Of a stretch of DNA of 64,000 nucleotides, positions 42,458 through 53,232 are shown in pieces (position 1 is the first letter of the stretch; each line of letters begins with the position of its first letter). The notes beneath the pieces are model-generated. The model searched no databases and was not told the origin of the DNA. It was given only the letters and a program-made list of their open reading frames with translations. Origin of the DNA: Bathynomus jamesi (lineage: Eukaryota; Arthropoda; Malacostraca; Isopoda; Cirolanidae); assembly GCA_023014485.1 (NCBI GenBank), contig JAJOZX010000876.1, positions 122,501 to 186,500 of the forward strand. The letters run 5' to 3'. A program made the translations under genes and the position numbers.

Positions 42458-43813
42458 CAGGGTGGGGCACGGGAATCAAGTGTTTTTTGAATAGCTAGTA
42501 ATCGGCCATTAGGAATGGGAGGGGCGTGCGGTAGGTAGCATTCCATTCCTGGGTTCATAGCATTTAACTTTAACTAACACTCACCTTTATCTTTCAGGTG
42601 CCATCATGGAGCAGTGGACGTTAGAACACCGCATGTTCGCGTATGATCATTTTGTTAGGAGTGGCGAGTCAGTGACAGCAGTTCAGCGTGCGTTTCGCCG
42701 CAGATTCAACATTCATCGAAATGACTCTGTTCCCGCTCGTGACACAATCTTACGTTGGGTTAACAATCTTCGAACAAGAGGCTCAATAATGAAAACAAAA
42801 CCGAAGGGGCCGCAACGCACTGTGCGTACTCCAGAGAACGTTGAAAGGGTCAGACAAGCGATGTTGCAAAGCCCAGGCCGCTCTGCTCGGAGACATTCAG
42901 CTGCACTCGGAATCAGCAATCGTACTGTTAGACGGATTTTGCATGAAGAATTACATTTTCACCCATACAAGTTAGCGATGGTGCAGGAATTGAATGTAAA
43001 CGATTGCCCCCAACGACTGAATTTTGCACAGGAAATGCTTGCACTTTATGAGCAGAATGAAAACATGATGGTGGTAATGAGTGATGAAGCCCATTTCCAC
43101 CTTAATGGGGCCGTCAACAATCAAAACTGTCGGTATTGGGCTGCTGAAAATCCGCGACAACTCCATGAAAAACCGCTGCATAGCCCTAAGGTTACAGTTT
43201 GGTGCGCGGTGGGAAAGTTTGGCGTCATCGGTCCCTATTTCTTCGAACAAAATGGGGTTACCGTTACCATAACATCTGGGCGTTACATTGAGATGGTGAA
43301 CACCTTTTTCATCCCTGAGTTACGAAGAAGGCGTATTGCTCGTCGACATTTGTGGTTTCAGCAAGATGGGGCCACGCCACACACCGCCAGAGCGTCAATG
43401 GCTGTTCTTCGCCCCCTGTTTCCCAACCATCTCATTTCGAGATTTTGACATTGCATGGCCCCCTCGGTCCCCTGACTTGTCCACATGTGACTTCTTTCTA
43501 TGGGGGTGCCTCAAGTCACGTGTCTACGAGGACAAGCCCCGTACATTAGATGCATTGAAGGAAGCGATCCGTCAACAAATCATCCAAATCAACAGAGACC
43601 TGCTGGGAAGAGTGGAGGCCAATTTTCGTAAACGCCTTCAACAATGCGTCGACGGCCAAGGACATCATATGCCAGATATAATTTTCGGTACATGATTATT
43701 ATGACATGAAATGCTATGTTCTTACGAATGTTGTTCTACCAATATATTTTCTTTACAAAAATAAATATCATTTTCCTGATTATTCCAAAAACACTTGGTT
43801 CCCGTGCCCCACC

Positions 43814-43816
<3 letters not shown>
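42458..43816 (+). mobile_element. Mariner-like element, 1.36 kb, nearly complete
   Basis: Ends CAGGGTGGGGCACGGGAATC plus AAGTGTTTTT and the inverted copy with one change (GAACC for GAATC), exactly flanked by TA on both sides. The single gene fills the space with about 150 bases of 5' leader and 120 bases of 3' sequence. It is the best-preserved DNA transposon in the window. Confidence 0.95.
42606..43695 (+). pseudogene. DD41D-type mariner transposase, one frameshift
   Basis: The start is the ATG at 42606, 148 bases inside the left end. The N-terminal half carries MEQWTLEHRMFAYDHFVRSG, a helix-turn-helix with the linker RNDSVPARDTILRWVNNLR, and a second helix-turn-helix (SARRHSAALGISNRTVRRIL). 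The catalytic block VMSDEAHFHLNG (first Asp), FFEQNG, WFQQDGATPHTA (second Asp) runs to 43440, where a 1-base loss shifts the frame. The other frame continues DIAWPPRSPDLSTCDFFLWG (third Asp) and ends HMPDIIFGT. By my count 41 residues separate the second and third Asp when the shift is bridged by one residue, which puts it in the DD41D group of Tc1/mariner. Otherwise uninterrupted over about 360 residues. Confidence 0.9.

Positions 43817-43817
<1 letters not shown>

Positions 43818-43852
<35 letters not shown>
43818..43852. repeat. (TA)n microsatellite
   Basis: About 32 bases of TA starting at the target duplication of the 42458 mariner. Confidence 0.95.
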
Positions 43853-43853
<1 letters not shown>

Positions 43854-44035
43854 TTAAAGCGCAACGTCTTGGGGGAGGACTGGGAGAGGCGGTTGTTACT
43901 AAGACCTTTCCTGGTTCTCCCTTAATGTGTATATTAAATTCGGTGAAGATTATCCTAGCCGTTTAGGCGTGTATAAACGAACATAGAACAGACACAGACA
44001 GACATCATGCCCTCCGTATATAAATAAGATATCTA
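43853..44035 (-). repeat. Dispersed repeat D, copy 1
   Basis: Read on the minus strand it contains TTCGTTTATACACGCCTAAA, ATCTTCACCGAATTTAATAT and TTAAGGGAGAACCAGGAAAG. It corresponds block for block with 59120-59290 (TTCGTTTATACACGTCTAAA, ATCTGCACCAAATTTAGTAT, TTAAGGGAGAACCATTAAAG). Both copies start next to (TA)n. Class not recognised. Confidence 0.6.
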
Positions 44036-44289
44036 TCCGTCTATCTATCTACATTTATCCGTGATCTGACATCGTGCTGAGCAGATATGTTGGTTTATTA
44101 TCTCAAAGCTGGTTTTCCCTATTTGAACTGACAGATATAGTGACTTACGGGTCCGTCTGATTGCCGTAATACAACCAATTCATAAACTTATTTGAAAAGT
44201 GAAACCATTTTGCGAGTAGCTTTCTCAAAAGAGAGAAAACTTTCAAAACATGTTAATGCGAAGCAAAATGTTTCTTTTATTTGAATACA

Positions 44290-44840
44290 AATTGGAGATG
44301 GAAGAAAGTAAGTTAGTGATTAACAGATGGCTTTAGTATATATGCCTCCACGGCACTAAGTTTGTGATGAATAGCAATGATGTAGTTAATATTTGTTTGG
44401 CCTTTTATGGCAGTTCTAAACTAAAAGGTGCCAAGCAGTTGCTCGCAAATTTAATACGAGAGAACTAAATGTCATTTAAGTGAAAAAGATATGACGACAA
44501 GCTTACGTCTGAAATAAAGATATTCTGAAATTTTGCCGAAAATGTGGGAAAAAATCTATCATAATGGCGAAATATGTAGCAAATTCTTATAATTTTCTTC
44601 CTTCCATTTCAGGTCTGGATTAAGAAATGATATTCTTCGTAATCTTTTGGAAAAACCTTCAGATAAAAGAGGAAGTAAAAATCTTTAGAGTTTTCTTTAA
44701 ATAATAATTCGAGTTCTTTAGAGAAATATATTATAGAACAGAATGAAGATATTCTTAGTTTAAAAAAGGTGAAAGTTGGGGATGATCTTCGTTCATTTAT
44801 TGGTGTATTTGAATCTGATGTTCAAATATGAATGTAAAAA
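44290..44840 (+). pseudogene. Decayed protein-coding fragment, probably retroelement-derived
   Basis: Successive plus-strand frames give VMNSNDVVNICLAFYGSSKL and GAKQLLANLIREN (about 44366-44468), RYDDKLTSEIKIF (44488-44528), MAKYVANSYNFLPSISGL (44563-44617), LRNDILRNLLEKPSDKRG (about 44615-44670) and SLKKVKVGDDLRSFIGVFES (about 44757-44816). The codon pattern and residue mix look genuinely coding, with short frames separated by stops. The arrangement is like ORF1-type proteins that accompany invertebrate LINEs, but I cannot assign a family with certainty. Confidence 0.4.
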
Positions 44841-45617
44841 ATATTATGGTAAGGAGAGTGTTTTTGACTCGCGCATGAATTTAGTTGAACCATCATCGGC
44901 TCTGGATTATTCGCTGGTGCCTCGTTTCCCCGATTTCCTTCACTAACACCAAATGGTGGTAAGAAGAGGATACCGTTATGACAGTTGGTGTTAATGGAGG
45001 TACTACCGGAAGTTGGCATTCCCAGTCCCCCGTCGTTAGAAACAACTCGAAGCTAGAGAACGGGAGAAAAGAATCGAGGGAGGCCAAAAATAAAATATGA
45101 ATGAATGGATGTACTAGTTTTGACACTGACTTAGAATTTAAATTAGTTCAGAGGCCCAGATTAGTCCTCAAAATGCCTTCAGAAGTCAACAAATGAGAAA
45201 ATTGTTCATTTAAAAGTGCTCTAAAAGGAGTAAATACTGCAAGTGTCAACGTGATCTTGGGGTAATTAATGGAGTAGCGATTACATTAAACATTATTATT
45301 AAGGATATTAAAAGTAGTGTCACCGATACCATCCCACTTGACTCTAGAAATCCTAATGTTAAATCTTTTTAAAATTACAGTAAACTTGATTAAATCTTCC
45401 TAAAATTACAGTACACTTAAGGTATGAATTCATTCTCTGAAGAAAGTGTCTAGAAAAAATTTGTAAATTGAGCTGTAAAGATTACTTATTACAATATTGA
45501 ACAGAACACAGTATACACAATAATTTGAAATGACATCTCTAGTTTCATGTAACAAACTCTGTTCATAATAAATTCAGTTTTAATTTTATTGTTCTCTGTA
45601 TAAATGTACAGGATATA
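44841..45617. other. No gene recognised
   Basis: May contain further decayed parts of the preceding coding relic (a block near 45300 reads IKDIKSSVTDTIPLDSRN). Includes a direct repeat of TTAAATCTTYYTAAAATTAC at 45360-45412. No RNA gene. Confidence 0.35.
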
Positions 45618-45949
45618 CAGGGTGTCCCCCAAAAAGGGACATATAGGGGAAATCGATTTATATTAATACCGTTTGTTTTCTCTGTTCTATGTTCCTGTTG
45701 AATGAATCACCAGATCACCAGATCTAACGCCCCTCGATTTCTCTTTGTTGGGTCATTTGAAATCCGTCGTTTACAGTGATCCAAGATTTCCCCTGTTATG
45801 TTGGGACGTGTGAGGGTGTCATTCGGAAAAAAATCGAGAAGCATACGGAGGTTAATGGGTCTCAGTTTGGGCATTTATTGTGAATAAACGAACATAATGC
45901 TTGAAACAAAGTATTTCCTCTAAGTGTCCCGATTTTTGCGCCACCCTGT
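45618..45949 (+). mobile_element. Deleted mariner-type element, 332 bp
   Basis: Left end CAGGGTGTCCCCCAAAAAGG; inverted right end CAGGGTGGCGCAAAAATCGG; TA on both outer sides. The plus strand keeps SPDLTPLDFSLLGHLKSVVY from the third-Asp block of a mariner transposase, followed by a broken C-terminus. It ends five bases before the SINE-A copy at 45955. Confidence 0.85.
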
Positions 45950-45954
45950 ACATT

Positions 45955-46297
45955 ACTTTGGTTAACCTTGGTTTTGCTTCCGCTCAAACTGTTCATTCTG
46001 ACGAAGGTCAAGCTTGTCACTCCATCTTTGACCGACAGTTTAAAGTGGACTTCGCACCACGAGTGGTCAGAAATTACAAAGTCCTCGCCCAGACTCGATC
46101 TCACGACCTCCCTATCAGCAGCCCAGCGTCTTAACCACTAGGCTACCCAGGGTACCCATTCATCTACCAACCAATTTTTATTGTGTGAAAGGATAAACAG
46201 CTGGGTTTTGTTGCGCGCCGTCTGCCATCACCGGGTCTCGATCCCGGGGCCGATGGATTCGTAGTCAGCGATGCCTACCACTACACCACCGAGGCGT
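45955..46297 (-). mobile_element. SINE-A copy 4
   Basis: Minus-strand order: head 1 (GCCTCGGTGGTGTAGTGGTA, B box GGATCGAGACCC), linker (CAGCTGTTTATCC), head 2 (GGGTACCCTGGGTAGCCTAG, AAGACGCTGGGCTGCTGATA, then GAGATCGAGTCTGGGC), tail (AAGCTTGACCTTCGTCAGAA and GAGCGGAAGCAAAACCAA). Compared with copy 2 it has about 40 additional bases between head 2 and the tail (ACTTTGTAATTTCTGACCAC). Confidence 0.85.
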
Positions 46298-46512
46298 ATA
46301 AAGGCGCATTAGGTGTAACAAGAAAATAATATATTACATACATACATACGAGAGTGCGACAGTTAATGCATTCTTAAATATACATAACATAGTATGATAA
46401 TATAATAATAACGGCAATACAATTTAGTATTCAGATTTTACATGTTGAAAACACACATCAGTTGCAACAATAAAATGTATATAGGCATACACATACATAG
46501 CATGCACGTATA

Positions 46513-46564
<52 letters not shown>

Positions 46565-46802
46565 GAATTTGCATACATATATACTTACATATAAATGGGA
46601 CAGTTAATGTCTTTTTACACATATTATAGTACATAGTATAGAACTACCATTCACAAGCAAATTATATGCTTTGATGGCAGAATGGGGTTATTTGACGAAT
46701 CTTTCAAGATAATGCAAAGAAATGAGTTCAGTTACATTAATTTTAAAGATATAGGAAGAAAGAGAGATAAAGACAAAGATTATTTGTAGTAAGTTCAGCA
46801 AA

Positions 46803-46846
<44 letters not shown>
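46298..46846. other. No gene; (TA)n arrays
   Basis: (CATA)-rich stretch at 46330, the repeated phrase GACAGTTAATG (near 46358 and 46599), (TA)n at 46508-46562 and 46807-46846. Confidence 0.5.
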
Positions 46847-46852
<6 letters not shown>

Positions 46853-47072
46853 GAACCAAATGTAGGTGGACAGTAAATGATAACGTTTACTTTGAGAATA
46901 CATATTTAATTTTTTTGTATACTATAATACAAAATAAAATTTAAATAAATTTAGTTATAATATTTAATATAATAAAACACAAACACCATAGTTATAATGA
47001 ACACCATAGTTATAATATAATATAACACAAACCGTATTCAACCTACTGTCCACCTACCTTTGGTTCACCGTG
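46847..47072 (-). mobile_element. 222-bp MITE, copy 2
   Basis: Reverse-complement copy of 32906-33127, differing at a few positions (for example one more T in the AATTTTTTTG run). The direct internal repeat CACCATAGTTATAATGAA is preserved. Flanked by (TA)n on both sides. Confidence 0.9.
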
Positions 47073-47084
47073 TATATATATATA

Positions 47085-47124
<40 letters not shown>
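47073..47124. repeat. (TA)n microsatellite
   Basis: TA array separating the MITE from the SINE-B palindrome. Confidence 0.95.
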
Positions 47125-47126
<2 letters not shown>

Positions 47127-47390
47127 TAAAGAACGACGCTTGTATAGGAGATATTCCGCGCAAGACGAGAGAGAGAGAACGAAACAAATGAAAAAATGAG
47201 GTAACCACCCGGGAATCGAACCCGGGATCTTCCGATTGCCGGCAATCGGAAGATCCCGGGTTCAATTCCCGGGTGGTTACCTCATTTTTTCATTTGTTTC
47301 GTTCTCTCTCTCTCGTCTTGCGCGGAATATCTCCTATACAAGCGTCGTTCTTTACGTTATTTATACTGCGTGTTCTTTGCAGTTGAATGT
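47125..47390. mobile_element. SINE-B copies 2 and 3 as a zero-spacer palindrome
   Basis: Left copy 47125-47240 (minus) and right copy 47241-47390 (plus) meet head to head at ATTGCC|GGCAAT. Both begin at the same base of the anticodon-arm region, so the 5' part of each tRNA head is missing. Over 116 bases I see one substitution (TTCGATTCCC against TTCAATTCCC). Both outer sides run into (TA)n. Confidence 0.85.
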
Positions 47391-47417
47391 GTATATATAT
47401 ATATATATATACATATA

Positions 47418-47664
47418 CACAAAAGGTGTGTATAAAGTAACACAAATGGAGACAAATGTGATTCGAAGTGGTTGATTTGAAATATGATACGCTGCGCAAG
47501 AGCTTGTATAGAGGTTGATGGTGAACATTTTGAACACCTCTTATAAACCTTACTATCGAAGGATATAAAGTACATGCAATAAATATTACTTGTCCATATT
47601 CACTTGCGTTAATATAATTCAAATCGGATGCGTCTCTTTACTTGCGTTACTTTAAAATACAAAC

Positions 47665-47668
<4 letters not shown>
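47418..47668 (+). mobile_element. Mariner-type relic with C-terminal codons only
   Basis: The possible ends GTGTGTATAAAGTAACACAA and the inverted GTTTGTATTTTAAAGTAACG are loosely similar. In between, the plus strand encodes RCARACIEVDGEHFEHLL and a stop (47492-47545), the typical last residues of a mariner-like transposase. The boundaries are uncertain. Confidence 0.6.

Positions 47669-47705
<37 letters not shown>
47668..47705. repeat. (GT)n/(TA)n microsatellite
   Basis: Short GT tract and about 28 bases of TA next to the LINE tail. Confidence 0.9.
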
Positions 47706-47709
<4 letters not shown>

Positions 47710-47987
47710 GGAGGAGGTGCCAAGGGCGAAGAAGAGAAGAAGAGAAGAAGAAGGAAGAAGAGAGAAAATCAAGGTCCAAGGTCCATAGACAGGGGGAAAG
47801 ATGGAGTGAGGAAGATTGTTTCCGAGTTGACTGGCTGCGTAGACGAAAGATTGAAAATATCGATTAACCCGCGCACAAGAGAGAAAAGGACCGAGAATGT
47901 GTCGAAAGTCGGGTACTGCGTGCTCTCCCTAAAGAAGGAGGCATGCAGTTAGAGAGTTCAGAAGAGCAATATCCGTTATAATAGCGA

Positions 47988-48055
<68 letters not shown>

Positions 48056-48432
48056 GAAAAGCCTTTGATTCCAACCGATCGAATACAGCTGTGTGGGTTG
48101 AGGCACCTTACACATGAGAAGCGTACTCCATACAGGGGCGGACAAGACTCCAGTACAGAGACAGCAACTGAGTTGGGATGAAGAAACTGCGAAGCCGGTA
48201 AAGCACGCCTAACCTCTTAGAAGCTGTTTTAGAAAGCGAGCATATGTGATCTTTCCATGAAAGATCACGAGAAAAGGAAACTCCAAGAATGTTAAAAGAG
48301 GAATAAGGGGATTGTCGTGTGGAAGATTGTGACGAAGTAGACAGATAAAGGAACAGTTTTTTTGAGGCATTGAAAGCCACAAGGTTTTCTCTGCCCCAGT
48401 CAAAGATAGTAGAAAGATCAGAGGTTGGGTAT
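47706..48432 (-). pseudogene. LINE family J, RT C-terminus and 3' tail
   Basis: On the minus strand: TIFDWGRENLVAFNASKKLF near 48410, ILGVSFSRDLSWKDHI, SKTASKRLGVLYRLRSFF, LVRPCMEYASHVW, then YYNGYCSSELSNCMPPSLG and RARSTRLSTHSRSFS. This is the region after the RT palm in Jockey-superfamily LINEs. A (GA)n tract at 47991-48053 replaces or interrupts coding sequence between the two parts. The end is the G-rich 3' tail shared with 12311 and 63413. The upstream RT and endonuclease are absent. Confidence 0.75.
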
Positions 48433-48849
48433 ACTATAGCCCTCCCACGCGAACCATTGAGTGCTGTTGAGAGACACGCTTTGTGAAGCGGGTGCCAGGG
48501 AAAAATTCCTACACCCTCAAATAGTATGCAAGATTCGGTCTAACCTTTTCTTGAACTGATCCACAGAGGAACTGTTCACATCTTCTGAAGATAGTCTGTT
48601 CCACGTGTCACAGATCTTACAGGTAAAATAATTCTCACACACACTGGTGCTAAATCGTTTCAAATCCAACTTTCAACCATTGTTGCGAGTTGAATTATCA
48701 TTTAAACTAAACATGCTTCTAAAATCGACATCGTTGAACCCATGTAAGAGCTTGAAAACCTCGATGAGTTGACGGCGCAGCCTCCTAGTTTCCAGTGAAA
48801 AATTCAGGGCGCGGAAGCGTCGATTGTAGCCCATATGCCTAACGGAAGG

Positions 48850-50238
48850 GATTAACTTTGTGCCCTCGCTTGGACTCGCTCCAGCCTGTCAATATCTTTC
48901 CTGAGGGTGGGCGACCAGAACTGCACAGCATACTCCAGGTGCGGCCGAACCAGGGAATTGTACAAAGAGAGCACAATCTCCTTGTTCCGAAATCGAAATT
49001 GCCTCCTGATATAACCCAACAGCTTCTGGGTTTTCTTTTCTACCTCTACGCACTGTTTGGTAAACTTAAGGTCGCTGCTAATTAGCACACCCAAGTCCTT
49101 TTCCAAATCAGTCGCTTCGATATTACTCCCCAACATGGAGTAGTCCGACATGGGATTGGCGTAGTCAATGTGCACGACCTTGCATTTACCCAAGTTAAAC
49201 GGCATGCTATTTATCGGACCACTCTCCTATCCTACGTAGGTCCACAAGCAGTTACTCGATCGCTTCGGGCGCTCCAACATTGGCCCCAAGCTTGGTGTCA
49301 TCAGCGAATTTGGCGATCCTACTGACGTCGATATCATTTATGTAAATGATAAACAACAGTGACCCCAAGACGAAACGCTGAGGAATCCCACTAGTGACCG
49401 AGGCCAAACCCGAGCTAGCCCTTTAATTACAACTCTCTGCAGCCTATTCTTCAGCCAGTTTTCAATCCAGCTACCTACTTCCCCACCGATACCCAGCGCG
49501 CGAATTTTGGCCATTATCCGGCGGTGAGGTACCTTATCAAAGGCTTTCTCAAAGTCGAGATAAAGTATATCAATCGCCGTACCTTATCGTACTCACTCCA
49601 CATGACGGAAAACTCGAGCAAGTTGGTGAGACACGACCTATGCCGCCTAAACCCATCCATGTTGGGAGTCCCCAGGCAGTCCCCAGGTCTAATAATTTAT
49701 CTACGACCGAAGTGAGACTAATGGGACGATAGGTCCCTGGACTTTCGTGATCCCCTTTCTTAAAGATAGGGGTCACGTTGCCTTCCCTCCAGTTACCAGG
49801 CAACTGGCCCGTCTCCAATGATTTGTTGAAGACTGTAACCAAGTGGGGGGCCACCTGGTCGCGCACTTCCCGCAAAACTCTGGGGAGGAACTGGTCTGGC
49901 CCAGGAGCCTTAAACGCGCTCAGTTTGTCTATTCTATCGGCAACGACTGTCGCGGTACACCGAACACTATCCAGGCCAGCACCGTTGTGCCTGACGCCTG
50001 GCTCGGGGATGACGCGGGTGTCGTCCCTGGTGTACACTCCCGCAAAGTACTCATTCAGCACATTAGCTATGTCCGCGTCGGAGGTCCGCAGCGCGCCGCT
50101 GGGATCCTTTAACGGGCCTATCATGCTTCTAATGGGCTTTCTACTATTAACATAACTGAAGAACTCCTTAGGGTTCGCCTTGCTGAGGCTTGCCACCCTG
50201 AGTTCGTTAAGTTTCGCTAGCCTAACCTTCGCCTTCAC
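48850..50238 (-). pseudogene. CR1-like reverse transcriptase
   Basis: The 222-residue frame 50238-49570 includes AFKAPGPDQFLPRVLREV, FNKSLETGQLPGNWREGNVT, PIFKKGDHESPGTYRPISLT (RT motifs 1-2). A frame change near 49690 leads to ILYLDFEKAFDKVPH near 49540, IPQGSVLG-like sequence, and KFADDTKLGANVGAPEA near 49300, which has the catalytic F-A-D-D. The last frame (49205-48852) gives KDLGVLISSDLKFTKQC, NSLVRPHLEYAVQFWSP and LERVQARA. At least three frameshifts. Function in the family: target-primed reverse transcription. Confidence 0.85.
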
Positions 50239-50485
50239 TTCCCTTCACAGGCGGACATACGCCTCAATGTTCTCATGGGAACGATTGGCCTTCGCCCTTC
50301 TATACGCAGCTTTCCTATTTCGGATAGTCGAAATGGTATCCCGATTGAACCACTTAGGCTGCATTGAAGCAGGGGTGACCGGTTTTGAGGGTATGGCAGC
50401 AGACTGCAGCACCATAAACTGCTCCCGGAATGCACTCCACACTCCCTCAACATCGCCGCCGACCTCCAACATCATCTCACCTACG

Positions 50486-51231
50486 CTATCCCGGAGGCCA
50501 ACTATCCCGTAGATCGAGTTCACTGCCTCTCGAGTTACTACGCTTCACCGGAGGGACGCAGACACAGAACCTAATCAGACCGTGATCACTCCCGCCCAAC
50601 GATTCGTCAACGGTGAGACCAGTGATGAGGTTGTCTTTGGTCGTGAATACTAAGTCTAGAACGCTTTCGCCTCGTGTAGGTCCATTGATCCACTGAGTCA
50701 GGAAGTTCTCATCAACAAAGTCAACTAGCCTCCTCCCTTCGGCATCAGCAGTCCTGTCTTCCCAGTTTATGCCGCGACAGTTGAAGTCTCGTAAAACTAC
50801 ACACACCCTGTCCCCTAGCAGGCTACGGAGTTCGGTGTACAGGGCTGTATCCTCCTCGAGGAGGAGATGCGGAGGTCTGTACACCAAGATTAACCTATAG
50901 TTCGTCCCTCCCACGTTCAGATCGACACCAATTAGCTCCCGTTCCGATCGGAAATGGCAGTCAACCGGACTCAACGTGTCCCTCACGTATCTTAGTACCC
51001 CTCCCCCTCCCCACGGGTGCGGTTCTTGTGAAACATTCTATACCCGGGAATCTCGAACTCTCCAACGTAGTCCCTACGATCAGTATGAATCCAGGACTCG
51101 GTGATAGCAACGATATCCTGGTATTCTGATGCTAAGAGCGCACGTAGCTCGCAAAACTTATTCCTAATCGACCTAGCATTAAAAAGCACTGCACGGAGGG
51201 AGCCTTCCCTATTCTGACCGCCCCCTAGCAC
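50486..51231 (-). pseudogene. CR1-like apurinic-type endonuclease domain
   Basis: Contains LRAVLFNARSIRNKFCELR (N of the active site), IVAITESWIHTD (catalytic Glu), YRLILVYRPP, LRDFNCRGINWED (family form G-D-F-N; Gly is Arg here), LDLVFTTKDNL and GGSDHGLIRF (catalytic S-D-H). A frameshift near 50985-51000 separates the first part (51231-50992) from the second (50986-50486). All key catalytic residues are visible. Directly downstream, the linker MQPKWFNRDTISTIRNRKAA (50523-50245) leads to RT. Confidence 0.85.
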
Positions 51232-51421
51232 GATCCGTTTCCCGAACAGCCAGGGCTGTTAGGAGTTGAAGAGCCCCTCACCAAAGAGGGGGCAACATCC
51301 GCAGGAGCCCGAGCCCTCTCCAACGGGGAAGGAGGGTCACCCACCTGTACGTGGGCGCACCCTTCAGTTGAAGGTACGTCCACCAGCAGCTCAAGATCAT
51401 CTTCCCCCGGTGGGGGCCCAT

Positions 51422-51424
<3 letters not shown>

Positions 51425-51472
<48 letters not shown>
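51425..51472. repeat. (GA)n microsatellite
   Basis: 48 bases of GA exactly at the 5' truncation point of the CR1-like LINE. Confidence 0.95.
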
Positions 51473-51476
<4 letters not shown>

Positions 51477-53232
51477 CATATATTCTTATTTGTTGGGATA
51501 CAATTCAATAGTAAATACCTTGCTAAGTGAAAATCTTGAAAGATTTTGATATCGTGACCTTACACGAAGAAGACTAAGTCGTTTGATTTAATAATTATTT
51601 ATTATTTTTGTTTTACTACATCGGAATATATATTAATTTATTATTATTATGGAAATAATAAAGGGGATACGGTGTTATGGTTTGTATGACGTGATGAATT
51701 TGTCTTTCAGTTTTCTCTGTAAGGTTTATAACATCTAGATTGTTTTATCTCCAAATCGAGGGTGTTCCAGTGATCTGGTCCTATGGAACATAAGGATCTG
51801 GTCGCGCAATTTACAGTATAATTTGGTTTTCTGATGTCTGCGTTTGATTGTCTTGTGTTAAAAGCGGTGTTGAGTTTCGAAAGTTCATTTTATTTTGAAT
51901 AATTTTTGGGTGCATTATTATGGACGATTTGAGACACATACGAGGAAACGTTTAGTTTGTAGATTTCAACTAATTTGAGAATTTTTAACTCGTGAAAAAT
52001 TTTGCCTCATTTTCATGACGTTTGTTTGATTTACAGATTTTCCTAATTATTATTTTCTGCATTACCACCAGTGGCTGCATAAAATATTAAAGTACACTTC
52101 CATAAGCATTAATGCTAATGAAGTATTAGTGAAGTATATTTTTGAATTTAAGAACTCGTTTTGAGGGTGCTGCACCTATTTTTGTAAGTATGAAAGACTG
52201 AATAATAATAATAATAATAATAATTAATAATAATAATATTATTATTATTATTAATAATAATGAACCTGCTAAGTTAAAGGTATTTTGCTACAGGAACTTA
52301 TGTTAGTGAATAACGCTATTAATAAAAGTAAATGTTTAGTGTGTGAGGTGGACGCATTTCTTTTCGCAAAAGATAAATCGATATAATGAAAGAAATTTCG
52401 AGGGCAGACTGAGTAAGGGTGTGGCCAGACACTGCACAAAATATTGACCTAAAATTAGAATACCTGTTTATGAATAAGTGCAGTATAGGCATAACAATTA
52501 ATCTACGTAAATGCAGTTTACTATTATTAATGTACGTGTGTCGCATGATAAAAAGGTTTGTATTCCAAATAATTGTATATTTGCCTTATTAGAATTAATA
52601 ATAATAATAGTATTTGGTGTTGTTTAATCTATATTAGATTTTTTACGTTCACGACTAAACTCCCACTTTTGAATTAACTAACCTCGGATCTTAGGTGTCT
52701 GGCTCTTTCCCACCGATTTGACCGAAATAAAATCGGTTATGTTAATTCAAATGATTGGTGAAAGTCCTTGCAATTATTTATTATGTTATTTAACCAAAAT
52801 TTTATACCGAATCAGTTGGTAAAATTTCGTACGAATAGGCCGAGATGTTGCTCAGCTTACCTTACTCGGCTCAAAAGGTGTCCGTGTACTTATTGGGTAG
52901 AAAGCTGTTAATATCTAATTCCAAGTCTATCTTAGTACAGCACGATGTATTTCTTTCCCCGATATATATAGTAGCCTTACGTTATTGTCTGTGGCCCAAG
53001 ATATTCCAGGATCCTAAGACACAATGCAGCTAAACTAAACGTGTTAATCCGAGTATCCTAGTCTGATTGATGTTCAGCTGCGAGACGTTACCACGGCTCT
53101 TCTGTACGTAAATAGACGGAACAAATAGGTTTACAAATCAAGATGGCCTATTGGCTTATATACGAAATATGAATCCCGAACAATTAGGTTTATAACTGCA
53201 TAAGCTTTTATTGATTTTATTTGATACGTTAT
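51473..53232. other. No gene seen
   Basis: Includes a symmetrical AAT/ATT tract at 52201-52260 that can fold back on itself. Frames of 62-75 codons without domains. Nothing else recognised. Confidence 0.5.

Larger units (their letters stand above)
48500..51424 (-). mobile_element. CR1-like LINE, 5'-truncated, minus strand
   Basis: Reading from 51424 leftward: an N-terminal low-complexity segment, the APE-type endonuclease, then RT with motifs in order, and the tail (FKKRLDRILHTI near 48530). It is truncated at the 5' side at the (GA)n array 51425-51472. The coding density is high and the stops and frameshifts are few, so the copy is moderately recent. CR1/L2 assignment is from motif style; a tree is needed to be exact. 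Confidence 0.85.
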
